From Sphingomonas panacisoli (lineage in GTDB: Bacteria; Pseudomonadota; Alphaproteobacteria; Sphingomonadales; Sphingomonadaceae), in the NCBI RefSeq assembly GCF_007859635.1, contig NZ_CP042306.1, forward strand, positions 1,116,001 through 1,180,000: a stretch of DNA of 64,000 bases. The letters are read 5' to 3'. A program made the position numbers and the translations under genes. The notes under the pieces were generated by a model. That model ran no database searches. It was given only the letters and a program-made list of their open reading frames with translations, and was not told the DNA's origin. Numbering within the stretch: the first letter of the stretch is position 1; each line of letters opens with the position of its first letter. Positions 46,285 through 54,362 of the stretch are shown here, piece after piece.

Positions 46285-47837
46285 TCCGCGCACTCGGCCT
46301 GGCGTTGGCGGCGCTGCTGCTTGCGAGCCCTGCCAGTGCCACACCGCCCGAAAAGGTTACCGCCGCCGCGATGCGCGACGAGGTGATCTACCACATCTTC
46401 TTCCGCAGCTTCCGCGACTCGAACGGCGACCGGATCGGCGATCTGAACGGGCTGACCGGCAGTTTGGACGATATCAAGGCGCTCGGCGTGACGTCGCTTT
46501 TGCTGACGCCGCTCCAGCCGTCGCCATTCTACCACAATTATTTCGCGACCGATTTCGAAGGGATCGACCCGGCCTACGGGACGATGGACGAATATTTCGC
46601 CTTTATCCGCGCGGCGCATGCGCGTGGGCTGAAGGTCTATCTCGACGAGGAATTCCAGTATGTCGCCGAAGGACACCCGTGGCTGACCTCCTCGCGCGGG
46701 AAGCCGGGGGCGAAGTTCGGCCCATATATCCTCTACAACCGTCCGCAGACCAACGAAGAGCCCGAGCCATTCCTCGGCGTGCCCGCCTGGCCGGGTTATG
46801 ACGGGCGCTGGGCCGGTATTTCGATGGTCAATCTCAAGTTGCCCGCGGTACGCGGCTATTTCGCGCGGTTGCTGGTCCGGTGGATCGATCCGCACGGCGA
46901 CGGTTCGCTCCGCGACGGCGTCGACGGGTTCCGCATCGACCACATGATGGACGATCTCGACAACAAGCATCGCCTGACGAACCTGTTCGCCGATTTCTGG
47001 GCGCCGATCTTCGCGGCGGTGCGAGCGCGCAATCCGGGCGCGCGGATCATCGCCGAGCAGGCCGATTGGGGCTCGGGCGATGCCTGGCTGACGAAGGGCG
47101 ACACCGACATGGTGTTCGCCTTCCCGCTGCGGTTCGCGCTGGAAAAGATGGACAAGTCCGCGATCGTCAACGCCCTGGCCGCGAGCGGATCGGCGCCCGA
47201 CGGCAAGGAGCGCATCTTGTTCCTCGAGAATCACGACATGGACCGCTTCATGTCGGTGGTCGGCGGCGACGAGCGCAAGGCGCGGATCGGGGCGGCGCTG
47301 ACGCTGCTGATGCGCGGGACGCCGTCCATCTATTACGGCCAGGAACTCGGCATGCGCGGGCGGATCGACCCGAAGGTCAAAAGCGACGGCGCGCATATCG
47401 GATTGCGTGAGGCATATCGCTGGACGGCAGACCTCGACACGGCGGGATCCGCGATCTGGTATCGCAGCGATGCGACGGCCTGGGGCAATCGCTTTAATCG
47501 CAGCGGCGATGGCGTGTCGCTGGCGGAAGAGCGTGATCGGCCGGATTCGCTTTATACGTTCTACCGCCGCTTGCTCGCCCTGCGCGCGGTGCGGGTCGAG
47601 TTGCGGCAGGGCGATCAGCGAATGCTGTGCGACGATACGACTAGCGCGGTGTGCGTGTTGCGTACCTCGGGCGATCGGCAAGTGCTGATCTTGGCGAACA
47701 CAAGCGCGGCATCGGTAAAGCCGGCACTGACGGGGCTGGCGGCGGGATGGGTCGATCTGCTCGACGACAATCGCCCGGTCGATCCGGGGGCGATCACGTT
47801 GCCGCCGTTCGGGGTGAGGGTGCTTGGCTCCCGTTAA
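46281..47837 (+). CDS. Secreted alpha-amylase family (GH13) protein, divergent
   Basis: The 518-residue precursor has a signal peptide (MIRALGLALAALLLASPASA) and a GH13 barrel: GDRIGDLNGLTGSLDDIKALG, GFRIDHMMDD with the nucleophile Asp, IIAEQADWG with the acid Glu, and ENHDMDR with the third Asp. The first conserved region, normally DxxxNH, reads DEEFQYV, so the Asn-His pair is missing. The start GTG overlaps the upstream stop. Activity on alpha-glucans is expected but the altered region makes specificity unclear. Confidence 0.85.
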   Translation: MIRALGLALAALLLASPASATPPEKVTAAAMRDEVIYHIFFRSFRDSNGDRIGDLNGLTGSLDDIKALGVTSLLLTPLQPSPFYHNYFATDFEGIDPAYGTMDEYFAFIRAAHARGLKVYLDEEFQYVAEGHPWLTSSRGKPGAKFGPYILYNRPQTNEEPEPFLGVPAWPGYDGRWAGISMVNLKLPAVRGYFARLLVRWIDPHGDGSLRDGVDGFRIDHMMDDLDNKHRLTNLFADFWAPIFAAVRARNPGARIIAEQADWGSGDAWLTKGDTDMVFAFPLRFALEKMDKSAIVNALAASGSAPDGKERILFLENHDMDRFMSVVGGDERKARIGAALTLLMRGTPSIYYGQELGMRGRIDPKVKSDGAHIGLREAYRWTADLDTAGSAIWYRSDATAWGNRFNRSGDGVSLAEERDRPDSLYTFYRRLLALRAVRVELRQGDQRMLCDDTTSAVCVLRTSGDRQVLILANTSAASVKPALTGLAAGWVDLLDDNRPVDPGAITLPPFGVRVLGSR

Positions 47838-47853
47838 GTCTTGCAAGAATCGG

Positions 47854-47881
47854 TTGCATCCTCTCCATTAGAACATATCAT
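47854..47881 (+). promoter_or_regulatory. SOS promoter of imuA
   Basis: TTGCAT (47854-47859) and TATCAT (47876-47881) are 16 bases apart. The -10 lies inside the LexA box, so bound LexA would block polymerase directly. The predicted start of transcription, about seven bases after the -10, falls next to the ATG at 47890, which suggests a leaderless or nearly leaderless message. Confidence 0.55.
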
Positions 47882-47885
47882 GAAC
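47871..47885. promoter_or_regulatory. LexA box (alphaproteobacterial type)
   Basis: GAAC-ATATCAT-GAAC is a direct repeat with seven bases between, identical to the known alphaproteobacterial LexA site GTTC-N7-GTTC read on the other strand. It is four bases upstream of imuA, the first gene of a classical SOS-induced mutagenesis cassette. Confidence 0.85.
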
Positions 47886-47889
47886 AAAT

Positions 47890-48657
47890 ATGCCCGAGTC
47901 GGTTGCCTCGCTCAGCAAGTTGCGACGGCGCCTGGCGCGCATCGAAGGGGTGCGCCCGCGCGATGATGGCGCACGCGTCGCGACGGGATGTGCGGCGGTC
48001 GATGATTGGCTCGGTGGGGGGCTGGCACGCGGACGACTGCACGAAGTGATGGCTTTGGCGCGGGAGGATGCCGGCAGCGTCGCCGGGTTCGCCGCGATGC
48101 TGGGGTTGCGGGCCGGGGAGGGGCGGCCGTTGCTGTGGCTGCGCACCGATGCGGCGGAACGGCAGTGCGGGACGCTCTACGCTAGCGGGCTCGGCGAGTT
48201 GGGACTGGATGCCGACGCTGTGCTGGTCGCACTGGTTGAGGACGATGCCGCGCTGTTGAAGGCGGCGAACGACGCGGCGCGGTGTGCCGGGGTGGGGGCG
48301 TTGCTGGTCGAATGCTGGGGCGATCCCCGACCGCTCGACCTGACCGCGACGCGGCGGCTGATGCTGGCGGCCGAAACGTCGGGCGTGACGGTACTGTTGC
48401 TCCGCATGGCGGCGACCGAAAGCCCCAGCGTCGCCGACACGCGCTGGGCGGTGCGCGCGTCGCCGTCGGTGCCGCTCGCCGACGGCACGCCCACCGGAGC
48501 GCCGGGACATCCGGTGTTCGAGATCGAATTGTTACGCCGCCGCGCCGGTTCCGCCGGCGTCACGTGGCGCGTGGAGTGGAATCGTGACCGAAGTATCTTC
48601 CAGGAACCCGCCGCCACGCCGGTATCTGGCGCTGTACTTCCCGTGGCTGCCCTCTGA
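47890..48657 (+). CDS. imuA: ImuA, RecA-like SOS mutagenesis protein
   Basis: The 255-residue protein has the layout of ImuA: a short N-terminal helix (SKLRRRLARIEG), then ATGCAAVDDWLGGGLARGRLHEVM, like the start of a RecA fold but with no usable P-loop, and PLLWLRTDAAERQCGTLYASGLGELG. ImuA works with ImuB and DnaE2 in mutagenic lesion bypass. It overlaps imuB by 74 bases in another frame. Start chosen at the only ATG that includes the N-terminal helix. Confidence 0.9.
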   Translation: MPESVASLSKLRRRLARIEGVRPRDDGARVATGCAAVDDWLGGGLARGRLHEVMALAREDAGSVAGFAAMLGLRAGEGRPLLWLRTDAAERQCGTLYASGLGELGLDADAVLVALVEDDAALLKAANDAARCAGVGALLVECWGDPRPLDLTATRRLMLAAETSGVTVLLLRMAATESPSVADTRWAVRASPSVPLADGTPTGAPGHPVFEIELLRRRAGSAGVTWRVEWNRDRSIFQEPAATPVSGAVLPVAAL

Positions 48658-50140
48658 GCGGCTGCGGATCGCGCGGCCGCATGCGTTCGTCGGCCGCGAG
48701 GGCGCACCTTATGCGGTGATCGAGAAGGCCAAGGGCGCGCAACGCCTCCATGCCGTCGATCCGGTGGCGGCGGGGCTGGGGATCGAACCCGGCGCGACGC
48801 TGGCGGATTCGCGCGCACGGGTGCCGGAATTGGCGGCGTTCGATCATGCGCCGCACGACGATCATGTCTGGCTCGAACGGCTGGCGGATGGCTGTGCGCG
48901 CTACACGCCCTGGGTCATGCTCGACGCGCCCGACGGGCTGGTGCTCGACGTGACCGGGTGCGTGCATCTGTTCGCCAGCGAGACGGCGTTGGCGGCGGAT
49001 GCGGTGGCGCGGTTCGACCGGCTCGGCGTCGTCGTCAGCCATGCCTTCGCCGACAATCCAGACGCCGCTCGCGCACTGGCGCGATATCGGACGAGCGGGG
49101 CGAGCGAGGACGAAGCGGTGCGGCGTTTGCCGGTCGCGGCGCTTGGGCTCGATGGCGAAGCGACGCTGGCGCTCAAGCGTGCCGGGCTGAAAACCGTCGG
49201 CGATGTCGTGGTGCGCCCGCTGTCTGCGATCGCTGCACGGTTTGGCGGCGACGCGGCGACGCGCGTGCGACGGATCATCGGCGAGGCCGACAGTCCGTTG
49301 TCGCCGCGCATCGTCAAGCCGCCGCTATATGTCGAACGCCGTTTCGCCGAGCCGATGGCGCGAACCGACTATGCATTGGAGGTGCTCGGCGAATTGATGG
49401 CCGAGGCTTTCGTGCGGCTGGAGGAAAGCCATGAAGGCGGGCGCCGCTTCGTCGCACGTTTCTTCCGTACCGATGGGTTGGTCCAGCGGCTCGCGGTGGA
49501 GACCGGGCGACCGAGCAGGGACGTCACGCTGGCGCTGCGCCTGTTCCGCGAACGGATCGACGCGCTCGCCGACCCGATCGACCCCGGGTTCGGGTTCGAC
49601 CTGATCCGGCTCGATATTCCAGTCGCCGAACGGCTCGATGCGTCCCAACTCAAACTCGAAGGCGGGGCGGTCGCCGAGGCCGAACTGACGGCGCTGATCG
49701 ATCGCCTGTCGACGCGGCTGGGTCGCGGCCGCGTGCGGCGGTTCGCGCCCCGCGACCGACACTTGCCCGAACAGGCCGAGTTCACACTCCCCGCCGTCGA
49801 ACCGGCCTCTCCCGAAACCTGGCCGCAGTCCGAACCCGGCGAACCGCCGCTCCGCCCGATCCACCTGTTCGACCCGCCGCAACCGATCGATCACGTCCTG
49901 TCCGAAGTCCCCGACGGCCCCCCGCTCAAGTTCCGCTGGCGTCGCACGCTGCACGACGTCGCGCGCGCCGAGGGCCCCGAACGCATCGCCGCGCCGTGGT
50001 GGACACCGCGCGAAGCCCCGACCCGCGATTACTACCGCGTCGAGGATCGTCGCGGTCGGCGCCTGTGGATCTTCCGCCGCGGCTTGTTCGAAGAGGGCCA
50101 GCCAGCGCCATCCTGGTACGTCCACGGCGTGTTCGCATGA
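48584..50140 (+). CDS. imuB: ImuB, catalytically inactive Y-family polymerase-like protein
   Basis: The 518-residue protein begins at GTG (MTEVSSRNPPPRRYLALYFP...), inside the end of imuA. It keeps the Y-polymerase fold but lacks the acidic catalytic pair of the palm (LVLDVTGCVHLF in place of the usual DE motif region). The segment RPIHLFDPPQPI near residues 424-435 looks like the beta-clamp binding site, as known for ImuB, which links DnaE2 to the clamp. Its stop overlaps the dnaE2 start (ATGA). Confidence 0.92.
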   Translation: MTEVSSRNPPPRRYLALYFPWLPSERLRIARPHAFVGREGAPYAVIEKAKGAQRLHAVDPVAAGLGIEPGATLADSRARVPELAAFDHAPHDDHVWLERLADGCARYTPWVMLDAPDGLVLDVTGCVHLFASETALAADAVARFDRLGVVVSHAFADNPDAARALARYRTSGASEDEAVRRLPVAALGLDGEATLALKRAGLKTVGDVVVRPLSAIAARFGGDAATRVRRIIGEADSPLSPRIVKPPLYVERRFAEPMARTDYALEVLGELMAEAFVRLEESHEGGRRFVARFFRTDGLVQRLAVETGRPSRDVTLALRLFRERIDALADPIDPGFGFDLIRLDIPVAERLDASQLKLEGGAVAEAELTALIDRLSTRLGRGRVRRFAPRDRHLPEQAEFTLPAVEPASPETWPQSEPGEPPLRPIHLFDPPQPIDHVLSEVPDGPPLKFRWRRTLHDVARAEGPERIAAPWWTPREAPTRDYYRVEDRRGRRLWIFRRGLFEEGQPAPSWYVHGVFA

Positions 50141-53100
50141 CGGGCTTCGCCGAACTGGTCGCGGCGACGAACTACTCGTTCCTGCGCGGGGCGTCTTCGC
50201 CGCGTGACATGGTCGCGACCGCCGTCGTTCTCGGGTTGGATGCTATCGGGATCGCCGATCGCAACACGGTCGCGGGAGTCGTTCGAGCCCATGTCGCGTT
50301 GAAGGAGATGCGCGAGAAATGGAGCGCCGCGCGAGACAAGGCAAGGATCAGGCATGAGGCCGATCGGCCGTGGGAGACGTTCCCCGATGCTCCACCGTTA
50401 CCGGAGCCGCCGCCCTGGTTTCGCCTCGTCGTCGGCGCGCGGTTGGTGTTTCGCGACGGCACGCCGGACATCGTTGCCTACCCCGCAACGCGGTACGGCT
50501 GGGGACGACTGACGCGGCTGCTGACGGTCGGCAATCGTCGGGCGACCAAGGGCGGGTGCCTACTCGATATCGGCGATCTGATCGCGCATCATCAGGATCT
50601 GCTGCTGATCGTGATGGATGAAAACAGTTTCGACTCCGAAGAGGTTGCCGAACTGGCCGAAAAGCGTCGGATCGCCGAAGAGCACGATCGCGGATTTCTA
50701 CAATTAGGGGAGGAAGAGGCTATCGACAGCAATGTCGTTGCCTTTCCTAAGCGTCTCGTCGAACCGACATTGGCATCCAATGACCTACCTACGACGTCCG
50801 TAGTCGTTTGGCCCTCGCGACGCGTGCCGGATGTCGAAGGACTAGAAGCGACGCTTCGCAGGCTTAAACGCATCGTCGGCGATCGACTGTGGCTCGGCAC
50901 GACGATGACGCATTCGGGAAAAGACAAAAGATGCTTACATGAGCTTGCCAAGATTGCGTCGGTGGCGAATGTGCCGTTGCTGGCGACCAACGATGCCCTC
51001 TACGCATCACCCGACCAGCGCCAGCTCCACGACGTCGTCACCTGCATTCGCAAAGGTACCGATGTGAAGCGCGCCGGCCGCTTGCTCGAAGCCAATGCCG
51101 AGCGTCATTTGAAGCCGACCGCTGAGATGGCGCGACTGTTTTGTCGTCATCCTCAAGCGATCGACGAGACCAAATGTCTGCTGGCCCGGATTGACTTCAC
51201 GCTCGACCAGCTCGGCTACGAATATCCGCATGAGCCGGTACCCGAAGGCTGGGAAGCGCAGGACTGGCTCGAGCATTTGGTGCTCGAAGCCGCGGCCAAG
51301 AAATACGGCGAAACGATCCCCGCTAAGGCTAAAGCCTTGATCGACGAGGAATTCGCGCTGATCCGCGAGCGGGAGTACGCGTATTATTTTCTGACTGTCC
51401 ACGACATCGTGCGGTTCGCGCGTAGCTGCGAGCCGCCTATCCTGTGTCAGGGGCGTGGGTCGGCCGCCAATTCGATCGTTTGTTGGTTGCTGGACGTGAC
51501 TTCGGTCGATCCGGTGAAGCACGACCTGCTTTTCTCACGCTTCGTATCGAGCGAACGCGACGAACCACCCGATATCGACGTCGATTTCGAACACGAGCGT
51601 CGCGAAGAGGTGATGCAGTACGTTTACCGGCGCTACGGCCGTCATCGTGCGGCGATCATTGCGACCGTTATCCATTACCGATCGCGCAGTACTTTACGAG
51701 AGGTCGGCAAAGCCCTTGGGATGAGCGAGGACGTCACCTCGCGCTTGTCGGGCACGATTTGGGGCAGTTATTCGAACACGGTGGAAGAATCCCGGTTCGC
51801 GCAGGCCGGCTTTACGCTCGACAATCCAGAGATCGGACGGTTGAAGGAACTAGTCGATCAGCTACTCGAATTTCCGCGTCATTTGTCGCAGCACGTTGGC
51901 GGCTTCCTGCTGACCCAAGAGCCGTTGGTGGAGACGGTCCCGCTGCACAATGCGGCGATGGAGGATCGAACCTTCATCGAGTGGGACAAGGACGATATCG
52001 ACGCACTCAAGTTGATGAAAGTCGATGTGCTGGCGCTCGGCATGCTGACCTGCATCAAAAAAGCGTTCGATTTGATCGAGCAGCAAAAGCCTGAACGGCC
52101 CGAGCTCGGCACGATTGCGACGCAAGAAGACCCGGTCATTTATGACATGCTCTGCCAGGCCGACAGCCTGGGCTTGTTTCAGGTCGAAAGCCGAGCTCAG
52201 ATGAGCATGCTGCCGCGGTTAAGGCCGGAAAAATTCTACGACATCGTTGTCCAGGTCGCGATCGTCCGTCCCGGTCCGATTCAGGGCAACATGGTTCATC
52301 CGTATCTACGACGACGCGCTAAAAAGGAGAAAGTCCGCTTTCCCAAGCCGTCGCCGCAATTCGGTCCTCCCGACGAACTGGAAAGCGTATTGGGCAAGAC
52401 CGAAGGCGTGCCGTTGTTTCAGGAACAGGCGATGAAACTGGCGATCGTCGCGGCCGAATTTTCGCCGGACGATGCCAACCGCTTACGCCGCGCAATGGCG
52501 ACATTTCGCAATGTCGGGACGATCCAGAACTTCGAGACCAAGATGGTCGAAGGCATGGTTCGACGCGGTTATGAACGCGACTTTGCGCAGCGTTGCTATG
52601 ATCAGATCAAGGGGTTCGGCAGCTACGGCTTTCCTGAAAGTCATGCTTTGTCGTTTGCGCGCCTGGTCTACGTATCGGCTTGGATCAAATGCTATTACCC
52701 GGCGGTCTTCGCTTGCGCGTTGCTCAATTCCCAGCCGATGGGTTTTTATGCGCCGGCGCAGATCGTCCGTGATGCCTACGAGCACGGCGTTGCCATCCTG
52801 CCGATCGACGTCAATGCGAGTGGCTGGGATAATTCACTGGAAATCAGCGACCTTACGCCAGAACCTTTGCCGAAATGGCTCAAGCGGGATCGCCACGATA
52901 ATGGCTTAGGATTGCGTCTAGGCTTTCGCCAGATCGACGGGTTTCGGGAGGATTGGGCGAACGCCCTTGCAGTAGCTCGCGCCGAAACGCCTTTTCCCTC
53001 GATCGAGGACCTCGCGCGCCGCGCTAATCTGCCCTCCCGTGCGCTGCGCCTGCTCGCCGATGCAGACGCCTGGGGATCGATCGGCAAGGGACGGCGCGAC

Positions 53101-53751
53101 GCGTTGTGGGAGGTGCGGCGGACGCCGTCCAGCGAGCTGCCGTTGTTCGCTGCGGCCAAGGCGCGCGAGCTAGGGGTTGAGGAGGATGCCAAGCTGCCTG
53201 CGATGCCGCTGAGCGAGGAAGTCAGCGCCGATTACCAACTGACGCGGCTGTCGCTCAAAGGGCATCCGATGCAGTTCCTGCGCCCGGTGTTCGATGCCGA
53301 GCACGTGCAGACATGTGATCAGGTCTCGGGCGCCAAGCACGGTTCGCGCGTCACCGTCGCGGGGGTAGTGCTGGTGCGTCAGCGGCCGGGCAACGGCAAT
53401 GCGGTCTTCATCACGCTGGAGGACGAGACCGGGATCACTAACGTCCTGCTCTGGGCGCGCGTGTTCGAGGCGCAGCGGATGCAAGTGATGGGCTCGCGGT
53501 TGATGACGGTCGAAGGCGAGGTCCAGCGCAGCGCGCCAAGCGAGGGCAGCGTCGTCCATCTGATCGGCGCGCGGGTGATCGACCGTACCCATGAACTCGC
53601 GCGGCTGTCGGAGGATCGCGAGACCCGCCCGGTCATGGCCCGCGCCGATATCGGACTCGTACGCGACCCGCGCTACGTGAAAGCGACATCGACCGGCGGG
53701 CGGCATCCGCGCGACGTCCGCATCCTGCCCAAGTCACGCGACTTCCACTGA
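50137..53751 (+). CDS. dnaE2: Error-prone DNA polymerase DnaE2 (ImuC)
   Basis: The 1204-residue C-family polymerase performs translesion synthesis with ImuA/ImuB. It has the N-terminal PHP domain (FAELVAATNYSFLRGASSPRD), the catalytic PDIDVDFEHERREEVMQYV (about 477-495), the clamp-like site SELPLF (about 999-1004), and a C-terminal OB fold (VTVAGVVLVRQRPGNGNAVF). It seems longer than usual DnaE2 (about 1050-1100) by a stretch of about 60-80 residues around 165-245, within which sequence is not familiar. The gene is a mosaic in base content (see findings). The start overlaps the imuB stop. Confidence 0.93.
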   Translation: MTGFAELVAATNYSFLRGASSPRDMVATAVVLGLDAIGIADRNTVAGVVRAHVALKEMREKWSAARDKARIRHEADRPWETFPDAPPLPEPPPWFRLVVGARLVFRDGTPDIVAYPATRYGWGRLTRLLTVGNRRATKGGCLLDIGDLIAHHQDLLLIVMDENSFDSEEVAELAEKRRIAEEHDRGFLQLGEEEAIDSNVVAFPKRLVEPTLASNDLPTTSVVVWPSRRVPDVEGLEATLRRLKRIVGDRLWLGTTMTHSGKDKRCLHELAKIASVANVPLLATNDALYASPDQRQLHDVVTCIRKGTDVKRAGRLLEANAERHLKPTAEMARLFCRHPQAIDETKCLLARIDFTLDQLGYEYPHEPVPEGWEAQDWLEHLVLEAAAKKYGETIPAKAKALIDEEFALIREREYAYYFLTVHDIVRFARSCEPPILCQGRGSAANSIVCWLLDVTSVDPVKHDLLFSRFVSSERDEPPDIDVDFEHERREEVMQYVYRRYGRHRAAIIATVIHYRSRSTLREVGKALGMSEDVTSRLSGTIWGSYSNTVEESRFAQAGFTLDNPEIGRLKELVDQLLEFPRHLSQHVGGFLLTQEPLVETVPLHNAAMEDRTFIEWDKDDIDALKLMKVDVLALGMLTCIKKAFDLIEQQKPERPELGTIATQEDPVIYDMLCQADSLGLFQVESRAQMSMLPRLRPEKFYDIVVQVAIVRPGPIQGNMVHPYLRRRAKKEKVRFPKPSPQFGPPDELESVLGKTEGVPLFQEQAMKLAIVAAEFSPDDANRLRRAMATFRNVGTIQNFETKMVEGMVRRGYERDFAQRCYDQIKGFGSYGFPESHALSFARLVYVSAWIKCYYPAVFACALLNSQPMGFYAPAQIVRDAYEHGVAILPIDVNASGWDNSLEISDLTPEPLPKWLKRDRHDNGLGLRLGFRQIDGFREDWANALAVARAETPFPSIEDLARRANLPSRALRLLADADAWGSIGKGRRDALWEVRRTPSSELPLFAAAKARELGVEEDAKLPAMPLSEEVSADYQLTRLSLKGHPMQFLRPVFDAEHVQTCDQVSGAKHGSRVTVAGVVLVRQRPGNGNAVFITLEDETGITNVLLWARVFEAQRMQVMGSRLMTVEGEVQRSAPSEGSVVHLIGARVIDRTHELARLSEDRETRPVMARADIGLVRDPRYVKATSTGGRHPRDVRILPKSRDFH

Positions 53752-53764
53752 CCGCCAAAGAGAA

Positions 53765-53797
53765 GGGGCGGCGGACCATCGTCCACCGCCCCGTTGT
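53765..53797. terminator. Hairpin after dnaE2
   Basis: GGGGCGGCGGA (53765-53775) and TCCACCGCCCC (53782-53792) pair with one mismatch. It sits between dnaE2 and the convergent gene; T-runs are weak on both sides. Confidence 0.5.
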
Positions 53798-53820
53798 TCG
53801 TCAGCCGAAGCCGGATGCGA

Positions 53821-54153
53821 TCAGGTGAAGACCGCCGTGTCGCCGCGGCAGACGTTGATGTTGTCGCGCTGCTGCACATAGGAGTCGCTGAACTGCACCT
53901 TCACGTCGTACAGGCAGATGTCGCCGGTACCCATGGTGAAGTTCGACGTCGTGCCCGGCTTGACCGCGTAATCGAGCATGACTTCATGCCACGGATCGCC
54001 TTCCTCGCCCGCACGCGCGTACCACACGCGCTGGATCGAGACCTTGGCATTGGTGTTCTTGACGGTGAAATTGCGCCCAGAAGGCATACCGGCGGTCGCC
54101 ATTCCTGCCACCAGGAGGCTGGCTGCCACGCCGACCTTGATCAGTTTAAACAT
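53821..54153 (-). CDS. Small secreted two-Cys beta-sandwich-like protein
   Basis: The 110-residue precursor has a signal peptide (MFKLIKVGVAASLLVAGMATA) and a mature part reading NFTVKNTNAKVSIQRVWYA..., PGTTSNFTMGTGDICLYDVKVQF and NINVCRGD. Strand-rich with two Cys, it resembles a family of small secreted proteins in sphingomonads and rhizobia that are mostly unnamed. The ATG at 54153 follows TTTGGGGG; the frame is open upstream but the signal peptide fixes the start. An A+T-rich GATATATTA stretch on the same strand about 70 bases upstream may be its -10 region. Confidence 0.72.
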   Translation of the reverse strand: MFKLIKVGVAASLLVAGMATAGMPSGRNFTVKNTNAKVSIQRVWYARAGEEGDPWHEVMLDYAVKPGTTSNFTMGTGDICLYDVKVQFSDSYVQQRDNINVCRGDTAVFT

Positions 54154-54362
54154 CGCTGTACCCCCAAACCAGGATTGCACACGCCGGACTAAGCCGACCC
54201 CATGTTGGTAATATATCCTCCCGTTTTTTGCGAGCGGAAAGTTACGGTTGCTACGGGTACGAGCGTTCATTTGCCGCCTTGCTTACGGCAATTGTAAAGT
54301 AACGATTTTCTGTTCGCAGAGCCTCGATAGTTGCGCTGTCCATTTTGTCCAATTGTCCAAAG

